From contig JAAZAV010000007.1 of assembly GCA_012514145.1 (NCBI GenBank), positions 1 to 50,025 on the forward strand: a DNA stretch of 50,025 bases, in the 5' to 3' direction. Position numbers and translations under genes: made by a program. The notes below the pieces were generated by a model that saw only the letters and a list, made by a program, of their open reading frames with translations, was not told the origin of the DNA and ran no database searches. Positions 7,104-14,375 of the stretch are shown piece after piece (within the stretch, counting starts at the first letter, position 1; the number at the start of each line of letters is the position of its first letter). The stretch is from Clostridiales bacterium. Its GTDB lineage: Bacteria > Bacillota > Clostridia > Oscillospirales > CAG-272.

Positions 7104-8195
7104 ATGGCAGATAAGCTCAGAATAGGCATAATCGGCACCGGCGGCATCGCGGGCGCGCATGCGTCGGCTTACAAGAGCTTCGACGATGTGGAAGTGGTGG
7201 CGGGCGCCGACATCATTCCCGGCAAGGCGAGGGCATTCTTGGACCGTTTCGGCTGGACCGACGCGGCGGCTTACGAGGATACCGAATCGCTTTGCATGCG
7301 CGACGACATCGACGCTGTGTCGGTCTGCACCTACAACACCCAGCACGCCGTCTGCACCATAGCGGCTCTCGAGTCGGGCAAGCATGTGCTCTGCGAGAAG
7401 CCCATGTGCGTCACCCTTGACGAGGGCATAGCCATGATGCGGGCGGAGAAGAAGAGCGGCAAGATTCTGACCATAGGCTTCCAGCCCCGCTACAACAACA
7501 ACTGCCGCAAGATCAAGCGCATCGTTGAGTCGGGCGAGCTGGGCAAGGTATACTATGTCCAGATAGGCGGAAGCAGACGCCGCGGCATTCCCGGCAGCAC
7601 CTTTATAGACGGAAGCAAGGCCGCCTTCGGAGCCATCGGCGATCTGGGCTGCTATTCCCTGGATCTGTCGCTCAACTCAATAGGCTATCCGAAGCCCCTG
7701 ACCGTATCGGCATATACCTCCGACTACTTCGGCAAGAACCCCAAGTATTACAGCGAGGCGGAGCGCTTCTCGGTGGACGATTTCTCGGCCGCCTTCATCC
7801 GTCTCGAGGGTGATATCATCCTCGACTACCGCATGGCGTGGGCGATGCATATGGACATCTGCTCCGACTTCGTCATTCTCGGCACCGACGCCGGACTTAA
7901 AGCAACCGCTCCCACTCCCAATCCGCTGTGGGGCTCGATAATCGGCGGCGAGATCGCCGGTCTCTATCTTATGCACGACAAGTGCGGCGATCCGGTGACC
8001 ACTCCCCTCCGGCTCGAGAACACCAGCGGCAACATATTCACAATGAAGGTACGCGACTTCGTCGATCAGGTGAAGAAGGGCGGCAGCGCGCCTATCCCCA
8101 CCTCCCAGATTATCTATAATCAGGCGATAATCGACGCCATGGTGCGCTCGGCGAAGGAGAAGTGCGAGATAAAGATCAAGATACCAAAGATCTGA
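7104..8195 (+). CDS. Gfo/Idh/MocA family NAD(P)-dependent oxidoreductase
   Basis: This 363-residue protein is a two-domain dehydrogenase. Its N-terminal Rossmann fold starts RIGIIGTGGIAGAH (6-19). The catalytic lysine motif CEKP is at 97-100, in LCEKPMCVTLDEG. The C-terminal alpha/beta domain carries GDLGCYSLDLSL and a conserved tail. Members oxidise or reduce sugars, inositols and sugar derivatives, usually with NAD(P); the substrate is not predictable here. AAAGG precedes the ATG at some distance, so initiation may be modest. The gene stands alone between two terminators. Compare it with the second family member at 14376, which has lost the EKP motif. Confidence 0.88.
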   Translation: MADKLRIGIIGTGGIAGAHASAYKSFDDVEVVAGADIIPGKARAFLDRFGWTDAAAYEDTESLCMRDDIDAVSVCTYNTQHAVCTIAALESGKHVLCEKPMCVTLDEGIAMMRAEKKSGKILTIGFQPRYNNNCRKIKRIVESGELGKVYYVQIGGSRRRGIPGSTFIDGSKAAFGAIGDLGCYSLDLSLNSIGYPKPLTVSAYTSDYFGKNPKYYSEAERFSVDDFSAAFIRLEGDIILDYRMAWAMHMDICSDFVILGTDAGLKATAPTPNPLWGSIIGGEIAGLYLMHDKCGDPVTTPLRLENTSGNIFTMKVRDFVDQVKKGGSAPIPTSQIIYNQAIIDAMVRSAKEKCEIKIKIPKI

Positions 8196-8218
8196 CCCGC
8201 AGACATTAAAGTATTTCA

Positions 8219-8281
8219 CCCCCCCGACCGGTGAACAGGTCCCGTTATCAGCGGAACTGTTCGGCAGGTCGGGGGATTTTC
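8219..8281 (+). terminator. Long-stem terminator after the oxidoreductase
   Basis: The outer stem pairs the C-run plus GACC (8219-8229) with GGTCGGGGG (8267-8275). An inner GAACAG / CTGTTC stem extends it. ATTTTC follows immediately and CTTTTG slightly later. It ends the oxidoreductase transcript. Confidence 0.75.
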
Positions 8282-8294
8282 AGTCTTTTGCATG

Positions 8295-8323
8295 TTGAAA
8301 TCCGACGGCTGCTATGCTATAAT
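8295..8323 (+). promoter_or_regulatory. Promoter of the GtrA / nucleoside hydrolase operon
   Basis: TTGAAA at 8295-8300 and a perfect TATAAT at 8318-8323 are 17 bp apart. The start of transcription near 8330 leaves only about 17 nt before the proposed CTG start codon at 8347, just enough for the GGGGTGA ribosome site. Confidence 0.78.
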
Positions 8324-8346
8324 AACCGCGAGCGGGGTGATTCACA

Positions 8347-8865
8347 CTGAAAGGGCTGTTTAAGAAATTCCTCGGACTTTTGGACGCCAAGTTCTGGAAG
8401 TTCATTCTCGTGGGCATCGCGAATACCATATTCGGCATCACGGTAATGTTTGTTTTTTATAACGTTTTTCATTTCAGCTACTGGTTCTCCTCGGCGTCAA
8501 ACTATGTGCTGGGGAGTATACTGAGCTATTTTCTCAACAAATATTTCACATTTAAGAACACCGAGAGAAGCCTGGCGGTGGTGGCGCGCTTTGTTATCAA
8601 CATCGCGGTATGCTACGGCATCGCCTACGGACTCGCAAGGCCGCTGGTGAAGCTCGTCCTCAGCAGCGCCAGCGTGACGGTGCGGGACAATGTGGCGATG
8701 CTTGTGGGCATGTGCCTCTTTGTGGGGCTTAACTACCTTGGACAGCGCTTCTTCGCCTTCCGCGAGAAGCCGAAGGACGCCGCATCCGACGACGGCGGGA
8801 ATATCGCCGCCAAAAAGAACAACGACGACAACAAGAATACCGACGAAAGTGAGAAAAATCAATGA
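8347..8865 (+). CDS. GtrA-like membrane protein
   Basis: This 172-residue membrane protein has four predicted hydrophobic helices typical of the GtrA family, which is thought to move polyprenyl-linked sugars for glycosylation of surface polymers. Family marks are KFILVGIANTIFG, SYWFSSASNYVLGSILSYFLNKYFTF and the final helix ending QRFFAF. The tail is hydrophilic and rich in D/N/K. No ATG or GTG fits the N-terminus. TTG at 8380 has no ribosome site, but CTG at 8347 lies 6 nt after GGGGTGA and gives the usual basic amphipathic N-terminus (KGLFKKFLGLLD). I therefore prefer the rare CTG start. The stop codon overlaps the ATG of the next gene. Confidence 0.8.
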   Translation: MKGLFKKFLGLLDAKFWKFILVGIANTIFGITVMFVFYNVFHFSYWFSSASNYVLGSILSYFLNKYFTFKNTERSLAVVARFVINIAVCYGIAYGLARPLVKLVLSSASVTVRDNVAMLVGMCLFVGLNYLGQRFFAFREKPKDAASDDGGNIAAKKNNDDNKNTDESEKNQ

Positions 8866-9755
8866 AATTTCAACCTGTCGCAGAGAAGAAGCGCTCTATA
8901 ATACTTGACACCGACATAGGACCCGACTGCGACGATGCAGGCGCACTTGCGGTGTTATGGAGACTGCAGGCGCGCTATGGCTTTGACGTGCCGGCTGTGA
9001 TAAACTGCACCTCCAACCCCTACGGCTGCGGCACCATCCGCGCGATAAATCGTTACTACGGTCACGGCGGCGTGGCGGTGGGCATGTATGAAAAAGAGGG
9101 CTTCCTTGCCGACTCCAGCCGTTACAGCCCGGGGGTCTGTGAGGCTTTCGGCGAGGAGCCGGGCGGGGAAGACTCGCTCGAGGTCTACCGCCGGGTGCTG
9201 ACCGCCGCCGAGGACGACTCGGTGATACTCGTCACCATCGGTCCACTTACCACTGCCGCCCGTCTGTTGCGCGAGGAGCGGGAACTGTTCGCCGCAAAGA
9301 TTCACGCGGTGGTGTCAATGGCAGCCCGCTATCCTTCGGGACGCGAATACAATGTCTACTGCCAGGCCGAGGACGGCTCCTATTTCTTCAACAATCTGCC
9401 CGAGGGCTGCCCCTGCGTCTTCTCGGACTTTGATATCGGCTGGAAGATATTCACCGGCTTCACCCCGGAGGACGAGGAAGAGTACGGCAATACCCCCGTT
9501 TTCCTTGCGTACAAGCTACACACCGACGGCCGTCTTGTGAATTCCAGCTATGACCTGACCGCGGTTCACTTCGCGGTGACCGGCGAAACCGACGGCATGT
9601 ACGGTCTCACCGAGGCGCTCAGATGCGAAATTGACACCGAGGGCAACAATGTCTTCACCCCCGACCCGAAGGGCGGCTGCTACTGCATGACCAAGCTCAA
9701 ATCCGACGAGGAGCTTGCAGCATACTATAACGCCCTGCTGCGCGAAAAGCCGTAA
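8862..9755 (+). CDS. Nucleoside hydrolase (IUNH family)
   Basis: This 297-residue protein has the calcium-binding, catalytic DTDIGPDCDD cluster at 16-25 that defines inosine-uridine nucleoside N-ribohydrolases. GPLTTAARLL (about 127-136) matches the family's core and DLTAVHFAV near 220 resembles the last family motif (DP.AV). Family members cleave the N-glycosidic bond of nucleosides to ribose plus base; diverged members act on other substrates. The ATG overlaps the GtrA stop codon by 4 nt (ATGA), so the two are translationally coupled. The pairing with GtrA is not one I know to have functional meaning. The sequence around the active site is intact. Confidence 0.83.
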   Translation: MKFQPVAEKKRSIILDTDIGPDCDDAGALAVLWRLQARYGFDVPAVINCTSNPYGCGTIRAINRYYGHGGVAVGMYEKEGFLADSSRYSPGVCEAFGEEPGGEDSLEVYRRVLTAAEDDSVILVTIGPLTTAARLLREERELFAAKIHAVVSMAARYPSGREYNVYCQAEDGSYFFNNLPEGCPCVFSDFDIGWKIFTGFTPEDEEEYGNTPVFLAYKLHTDGRLVNSSYDLTAVHFAVTGETDGMYGLTEALRCEIDTEGNNVFTPDPKGGCYCMTKLKSDEELAAYYNALLREKP

Positions 9756-9775
9756 GAGGGCGGTAATGAATGTAA

Positions 9776-9809
9776 AAAAGGCGCTCGTACACGCGGTACG
9801 GCGCCTTTT
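9776..9809. terminator. Bidirectional terminator
   Basis: AAAAGGCGC (9776-9784) and CGTAC (9786-9790) pair with GTACG (9796-9800) and GCGCCTTTT (9801-9809), a 14-bp stem with one bulged T and a 5-nt loop. A/T tails on both sides let it serve the nucleoside hydrolase (plus) and GH28 (minus) transcripts. Confidence 0.85.
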
Positions 9810-9824
9810 GCTATATTCGGAAAC

Positions 9825-11171
9825 TCATATCGGCCGGCTGACAAAGGGCTGATCGGTATACTCCACCTCAAGACCGATGCCGGTGACATTGTCAAAGACG
9901 AATCTGCCCTTTCCCGGCTCCGACCAGCAGCGGGCAATTTTATCCGAGCGGGAATTCTCGAAACTGACATCGGTCAGCCGTATCTCGCGGAAGTTCGCCG
10001 CCTCGATAAAGACCAGATCCTCGGCGCCCTCGCGGAGCGAGATATTCACCCGGGTAAGGTTGACCTTCACGGGCGAAGCCGGGTCGCCGTAGGCGGTGAG
10101 CGGCATGCTCAGCCCCTTCACAGTGAGATTCTGAAAGGTTATGCCCGCCAGCGGGCGGTTTATCTGCCAGCGGGAGTTGCCCGAGTAGTTGAAGTAGAGG
10201 AATCGGTCGGCGTTCTCGATAAGACAGTCGCGTATCACGATGTTCTGCGGCGCGCGGCGTATCTTTGTGGTGAAGTCGGCGTAGTAGGTGAAGATAGACA
10301 GCATGTTGTAGCGCTTGTGCTCGCCGTCGTTGGGGTTGTTGACGCCGCTTATCTTCTCGTCAAGCGACAGGGCGCCCCGGAAGGTGTATTCGGCGGGGGC
10401 GTGGATGTGGCAGTGGTGAATCAGCATGTTGGTGCCGCCGAAGCGGAAGGCGGAGCAGGCGGTGTTCAGCTCGCAGTCCTCCACCAGCACGTTGTAATTG
10501 TCAAAACCCGCTATGCAGTCATCGCCCGTCCTGAAGGTGCAGCGGCGGATGATGATATCGTCGCAGGAGGTAATGTGTATGCCGTCGTGACCCGCGAGAT
10601 TCACCACATCCTCGCAGAGAATATCGCGGCTGTGCCATATCGATTCGGGCCAGTTGGCGCTGTTGCGGACTGTGAAGCCCCGGAGAACGATGTGTTCACA
10701 GCGGATAATGCTTATCGCGTGGGGTCCCCGATAGGCTTCTTCGCCTCCCGCATCGTAGCAGTTCATGCCGTCGATAATCGAGCCGGGCTCACCTATGATT
10801 GCGATGTTCTTCGCGTCGTAGGCGCGTATCAGTCCGTTGTGCCAGCGGCCGCCGAAGTAGCGTATGAAGCCCTCGGGACGGGCGTTCAGCGGCTCGGGGC
10901 GCAGTTCCTTCGGGTCGACCGGCTCAAGAGTGTCACCGGCAAGTATATGGTATAGCTCCGGATCCCTCGAACCTTCAAGCAGCGCGCCGGCTTCAAGATA
11001 AAGAGTCGTGTTTGAGCGCAGACGGATGCCGGCGGTTCGTAAGGTGCCGGCGGGAACCCGCACTTCACCGCCGTTGGGATAAAGCGAGTCGACAGCCGCC
11101 TGTATCGCGGCGGTCTGAAGCTCCTCAGAGCCGGGGATTGCGCCGAAATCGGTGATATAAATCCTTTTCAT
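9825..11171 (-). CDS. GH28-like right-handed beta-helix enzyme (polygalacturonase family)
   Basis: This 448-residue protein has the GH28 / pectate-lyase superfamily N-terminus (ITDFGAIPG, then LYLEAGALLEGS) and repeated beta-helix coils. The region matching the NTDG motif reads GHDGIH (194-199), and the catalytic aspartate pair is TGDD (215-218). The third classical motif GHG is not seen; ACSAFRFGG (238-246) stands where it would be expected, so either the substrate or the mechanism has drifted. There is no signal peptide, which suggests action on imported oligosaccharides. GAGGTAA precedes the ATG. It is the last gene of a four-gene minus-strand operon with alpha-galactosidase and an arabinose-isomerase-like gene, a pectin/arabinogalactan context. 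Confidence 0.82.
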   Translation of the reverse strand: MKRIYITDFGAIPGSEELQTAAIQAAVDSLYPNGGEVRVPAGTLRTAGIRLRSNTTLYLEAGALLEGSRDPELYHILAGDTLEPVDPKELRPEPLNARPEGFIRYFGGRWHNGLIRAYDAKNIAIIGEPGSIIDGMNCYDAGGEEAYRGPHAISIIRCEHIVLRGFTVRNSANWPESIWHSRDILCEDVVNLAGHDGIHITSCDDIIIRRCTFRTGDDCIAGFDNYNVLVEDCELNTACSAFRFGGTNMLIHHCHIHAPAEYTFRGALSLDEKISGVNNPNDGEHKRYNMLSIFTYYADFTTKIRRAPQNIVIRDCLIENADRFLYFNYSGNSRWQINRPLAGITFQNLTVKGLSMPLTAYGDPASPVKVNLTRVNISLREGAEDLVFIEAANFREIRLTDVSFENSRSDKIARCWSEPGKGRFVFDNVTGIGLEVEYTDQPFVSRPI

Positions 11172-11233
11172 ATGAAATTACCTCATAAAATACTCCGGCG
11201 GATGCATGAAATCATACCGCCGGAGCGATTTAC

Positions 11234-12619
11234 TTACAGAAGACGATATTCAAAACCGGCAAAGGCGGCAAAGAGCTTCAAAAGACTCTCGGGCAGGCCG
11301 TAGACAAGCACCGAGTGATGGATGCCGCCCAGACGGGAATATTCCGAGAGGAATTTCTCGATGGGTACTGAGGGCTTGAAGCGGCCGCAGACATAATCGG
11401 AATGACGGTTGGCACCCGAGGGCACCGACAGCTCGCCGGGGGAGACAATCAGCCCGAATCGGTCGTCGGTGAGCGGCGAAAGGGAGACAAGCAGAGCCTC
11501 GCCGTGACGGTAGACGCCCGCAAAGGCGGGCTGGGAGGGCATATCTCCGATGCTTCCGCTCATGACCATTGAGGCGCGCCCCTCACAGACGCGGGGGTTC
11601 AGCTCGCCGAAGCGGCGCAGGAAGAGGGTGCCGCCCTGCCAGTCGGGGCAGTATACCTCGGTGAAGGTGACATCGTCCGAGGCGGCGAGCAATGTATAGG
11701 TCAGCGCCGCGGTGATGGCGTCGCCCTCGCCGGCGTATCCGATGCCGTCCCGCATGGCCTTGCCCGCGGCGATGGGAGGCGGCAGGCGGTACACCTCGCC
11801 GTTCACCACTGGCGGGGTGATATAGCTCAGCGTAAAGGCGTTGAGACGCTCGGCGCGTATCCAGGCGCGGAGCGCCAGTTCGCCGGGGGCTGCCAGGGCG
11901 TAATCATCGGCGGTTATGCGGTTTGTGTTATACTGGTTGCAGTCGCGCCGGTATTCTGCTTTTACCTTATCATCCGCCTTTGCTGCCTCGAAGGGCTTAG
12001 AGAGATCGAGTTTTACCGTCTCGATGCCCAGCAGCTCCCGCAGCTTGTTGCCGCCGAGCTGGAAGTCGCCCATATTCTTGAAGGGGTCGCCGATAACACC
12101 CACACGGGAGGTCTTGAGCAGCCGCGCCATGCGGGCGGCGACCGATGCCTCGGCGGCGGCGTTCAGCACTCCGCCCTCATGGTGCCCCGAGAATATCTCG
12201 AAGTGCTTGCCCGACCGCAGCAGCATGTTGCAGATGTCCTGAACGCCCGTTATGCCGTGGTTGTAATCGGCTTCAACGGGAGAGGTGTCCCAGTCGAAAT
12301 TTGAGTCGGGTGTGGTATTCAGCACTATTATCGGCAGAGAGGTCCTCGCCAGCGCGTAGGAGGACTCAAGCGATGGCGAATAGGCGAGGCAGAGCATGAA
12401 TATGGCGTCCACGCCGTCGCGCTCGAAGATCGACACAGCGTCGTCAAACTCCTCTTTCACGCGGCAGACCGGCACATTCACCACTTCGATGCCCAGCTTT
12501 GTCAGGCTGTTGGCTATGAGGGCGTGAAAGGCTTCAATACCCACCCGGCGGTCGGGTTCGGTATCGTCGTACAGTTTGAGATAGAGCGGCAGAAGACCGA
12601 CTTTAGTTTTAATTTTCAT
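11234..12619 (-). CDS. L-arabinose / L-fucose isomerase superfamily protein
   Basis: This 461-residue cytoplasmic protein has the AraA-like fold. It shows an N-terminal VGLLPLYLKLYD segment, a conserved GYAGEGDAITAAL segment with E298, a second candidate metal glutamate at E321 (FTEVYCPDW) and the C-terminal GGIHHS motif (about 431-436). In L-arabinose isomerase the matching glutamates and histidines bind manganese and shuttle the hydride. The protein is diverged overall, so it could convert another aldose to its ketose. It lies 62 nt upstream of GH28 and 71 nt downstream of a small zinc-ribbon gene, and is probably co-transcribed with the alpha-galactosidase. An isomerase acting on a sugar released by these enzymes is the simplest reading. 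Confidence 0.75.
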   Translation of the reverse strand: MKIKTKVGLLPLYLKLYDDTEPDRRVGIEAFHALIANSLTKLGIEVVNVPVCRVKEEFDDAVSIFERDGVDAIFMLCLAYSPSLESSYALARTSLPIIVLNTTPDSNFDWDTSPVEADYNHGITGVQDICNMLLRSGKHFEIFSGHHEGGVLNAAAEASVAARMARLLKTSRVGVIGDPFKNMGDFQLGGNKLRELLGIETVKLDLSKPFEAAKADDKVKAEYRRDCNQYNTNRITADDYALAAPGELALRAWIRAERLNAFTLSYITPPVVNGEVYRLPPPIAAGKAMRDGIGYAGEGDAITAALTYTLLAASDDVTFTEVYCPDWQGGTLFLRRFGELNPRVCEGRASMVMSGSIGDMPSQPAFAGVYRHGEALLVSLSPLTDDRFGLIVSPGELSVPSGANRHSDYVCGRFKPSVPIEKFLSEYSRLGGIHHSVLVYGLPESLLKLFAAFAGFEYRLL

Positions 12620-12690
12620 AATAATTCTTTACAGCCGTTAAAAACGGCGGGGTGAAAGACGGGCGGGGATGTATGCCATGAACAGGCGGG

Positions 12691-12879
12691 TCAGTTGAAC
12701 AGGGTACAGCCCTGTTTCCGGTAATAATCGATCAGCTCGCGCAGCCGGGGTATCGGTATCTTCGTATACTCGGACAGACAGCCGAGGCAGAAGAACTCGG
12801 CGGAGCCGCGGTTTATCAGCTTGCAGTGCAGCGCCGCTTCGTCGGGATGAAGCGGGGCGCCGCATTTCTTACAGGTCAT
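12691..12879 (-). CDS. Small zinc-ribbon protein
   Basis: This 62-residue protein has two CxxC knuckles, C3/C6 and C31/C34, spaced for one structural zinc. A helical tail (IPRLRELIDYYRKQ) and a terminal CTLF follow. It resembles a small protein of unknown function that I recall as widespread in Clostridia, with the CGAPLxPDE...LINRG pattern. It sits between alpha-galactosidase (53 nt) and the isomerase (71 nt) on the same strand. No strong ribosome site precedes the ATG. It could bind nucleic acid or a protein partner; no function is assigned. Confidence 0.72.
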   Translation of the reverse strand: MTCKKCGAPLHPDEAALHCKLINRGSAEFFCLGCLSEYTKIPIPRLRELIDYYRKQGCTLFN

Positions 12880-12932
12880 TATTTCGGTGCGGCAGAAATT
12901 TTCCGTTTAAGTGCGGCGGTAATGTATCGGAT

Positions 12933-14060
12933 TTACAGCTTGACAACCTTGGCGCGGTAGACGGCGCAGTCGTGCTTTGCCACGAAGGGGCTGTAATACT
13001 CCTTGATTACACCCGATTCCTCGCCGGTGAAGCAGTCGGTGAGCACCATGCCGTAGCCGGCGTCAAGACCGAAGTGCCAGAAAGCTGCCGGAATGCTGCA
13101 GTCGCGTTCCGAGAGGTTGAAGAATCCGAGGGCATACTCGCCGCCCGAGAGATGCTTCATGAAGACCTTTGTGTCTTCGTTCCAGGGATAAAGTCCCACT
13201 GCGAAGGCGGGACGCGCCTCCTCGTCCTGGTTAATGGAGATGAGAGCCTTGTTTGTGAGCAGAGCCTTGGTTTCGGGAGTCATGGAACGGACGTCACAGC
13301 CGATCATCAGCGGAGCGGAGAAGAAGCACCAGAGGGCGAACTGGGTGCGGTATTCGGTGTCATTGCAGCCTACGCTGCCCACGTTGCCCTTGCCGTACAT
13401 GCCGACGGTGAGCATATCGATGTCGTTGAAGCAGCCGGGAGCCGAGTGGCATAATGCCGGAAGCTGGCTGAGGGCTATGCTCTTGAAGGACTCGAAGCTG
13501 TCGTTAATGTCGCCGGTGGTGCGGTACATGTGGGCGCCGGAGGAACGGATCCATTTGTTGACCTCATCGGCCCCCCAGTTGCAGGCGGAGAAGAGAATCT
13601 CCCGTCCGCAGGCTTTCAGCGCCATGCTCATGCGGTAGTAGAGCTGCGGACCGTCAGCTATCACGGGTTTGTAGCAGAAATCGTATTTCAGGAAGTCGCA
13701 GCCGTACTCGGCGAAGGTTTCGGCGTCCTTGAACTCATGGTTGAAGCTGCCCGGATGGTCGGTGCAGGTGCGAACTCCTGCGCAGGAGTAAAGACCGAAC
13801 TTCAGACCCTTTGAATGGACGTAATCGGAGACGGCTTTCATGCCGTTCGGGAATTTTTCGCGGTTGGGGATAATCCTGTCTGTCTCGGGGTCGCGCTCCT
13901 TCTCGGACCAGGTATCGTCGAGCACCAGGTACTCGTATCCGGCTTCAAGCAGCCCGCTGTCCGCCATTGCGTCGGCAATCTCGCGTATCAGTTTGTCATT
14001 GATGTTTACACCGAAGGTGTTCCAGGTGTTGAAGCCCATTGGCGGAGTCTCGGCAAGCAT
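12933..14060 (-). CDS. Alpha-galactosidase, glycoside hydrolase family 27
   Basis: This 375-residue enzyme has the GH27 signature from the first residues (TPPMGFNTWNTF), then YLVLDDTW (44-51), PNGMKAVSDYVHSKGLKFGLYS (71-92), the nucleophile D127 in FLKYDFCY, and the acid/base aspartate in FNDIDML (211-217). A beta-sandwich C-terminal domain completes the normal family length. It releases terminal alpha-linked galactose (or alpha-N-acetylgalactosamine or beta-arabinopyranose in sister enzymes). No signal peptide is present, so the enzyme is cytoplasmic. GGGAGA precedes the ATG. It is the first gene of a four-gene operon read from a consensus promoter at 14120-14148. Confidence 0.92.
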   Translation of the reverse strand: MLAETPPMGFNTWNTFGVNINDKLIREIADAMADSGLLEAGYEYLVLDDTWSEKERDPETDRIIPNREKFPNGMKAVSDYVHSKGLKFGLYSCAGVRTCTDHPGSFNHEFKDAETFAEYGCDFLKYDFCYKPVIADGPQLYYRMSMALKACGREILFSACNWGADEVNKWIRSSGAHMYRTTGDINDSFESFKSIALSQLPALCHSAPGCFNDIDMLTVGMYGKGNVGSVGCNDTEYRTQFALWCFFSAPLMIGCDVRSMTPETKALLTNKALISINQDEEARPAFAVGLYPWNEDTKVFMKHLSGGEYALGFFNLSERDCSIPAAFWHFGLDAGYGMVLTDCFTGEESGVIKEYYSPFVAKHDCAVYRAKVVKL

Positions 14061-14119
14061 TTTATTATCTCCCTTGTCAGAATCTGTTGGTATTTACAGA
14101 CGATAAATACCTATAATAT

Positions 14120-14148
14120 ATTATACCCTACGCTCCGGCGGCTGTCAA
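14120..14148 (-). promoter_or_regulatory. Promoter of the alpha-galactosidase operon
   Basis: On the minus strand a perfect TTGACA (14148-14143) and a perfect TATAAT (14125-14120) are 17 bp apart. With both boxes perfect, control is probably by repression. The 315 nt between the divergent genes (14061-14375) hold this promoter, the opposing promoter and the inverted repeat described next, and no further gene. Confidence 0.85.
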
Positions 14149-14198
14149 CAATATATTAAGCGAATTGTATTCAGCCGTATTTTCCCCCGCATATCGCA

Positions 14199-14242
14199 TA
14201 TATTTTACGCAGGGCGTATATATTTTACGCATAACGTAAAAT
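14199..14242. promoter_or_regulatory. Operator candidate with direct and inverted repeats
   Basis: TATATTTTACGC occurs twice exactly 20 bp apart (14199-14210 and 14219-14230). The second copy is half of a perfect palindrome ATTTTACG-N5-CGTAAAAT (14222-14242). The palindrome ends 13 bp before the -35 box of the plus-strand promoter, a position suited to an activator, and lies between two divergent promoters. Confidence 0.5.
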
Positions 14243-14255
14243 GGCGAATTCCACC

Positions 14256-14285
14256 TTGACACACAGGGAGTTTTATGGGTATAAT
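14256..14285 (+). promoter_or_regulatory. Promoter of the second Gfo/Idh/MocA gene
   Basis: TTGACA (14256-14261) and TATAAT (14280-14285) are separated by 18 bp. The transcript would begin near 14292, so translation must start downstream, at the ATG at 14376 with GGAGG at 14364-14368. Confidence 0.78.
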
Positions 14286-14375
14286 ATACACGGTTTATGT
14301 AAAGAGGTCTGCCGCTTGACCGCGGCATTATATGATTATAATTATATAAGAATAGCAAAATACGGAGGTAGAACA

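Noticed and set aside
10317..10955. A 212-codon plus-strand reading frame inside the GH28 gene
   Set aside because: It lies antisense to a well-supported GH28 gene, has no ribosome site and reads as low-complexity Val/Ala/Gly, typical of a shadow frame in GC-rich DNA.
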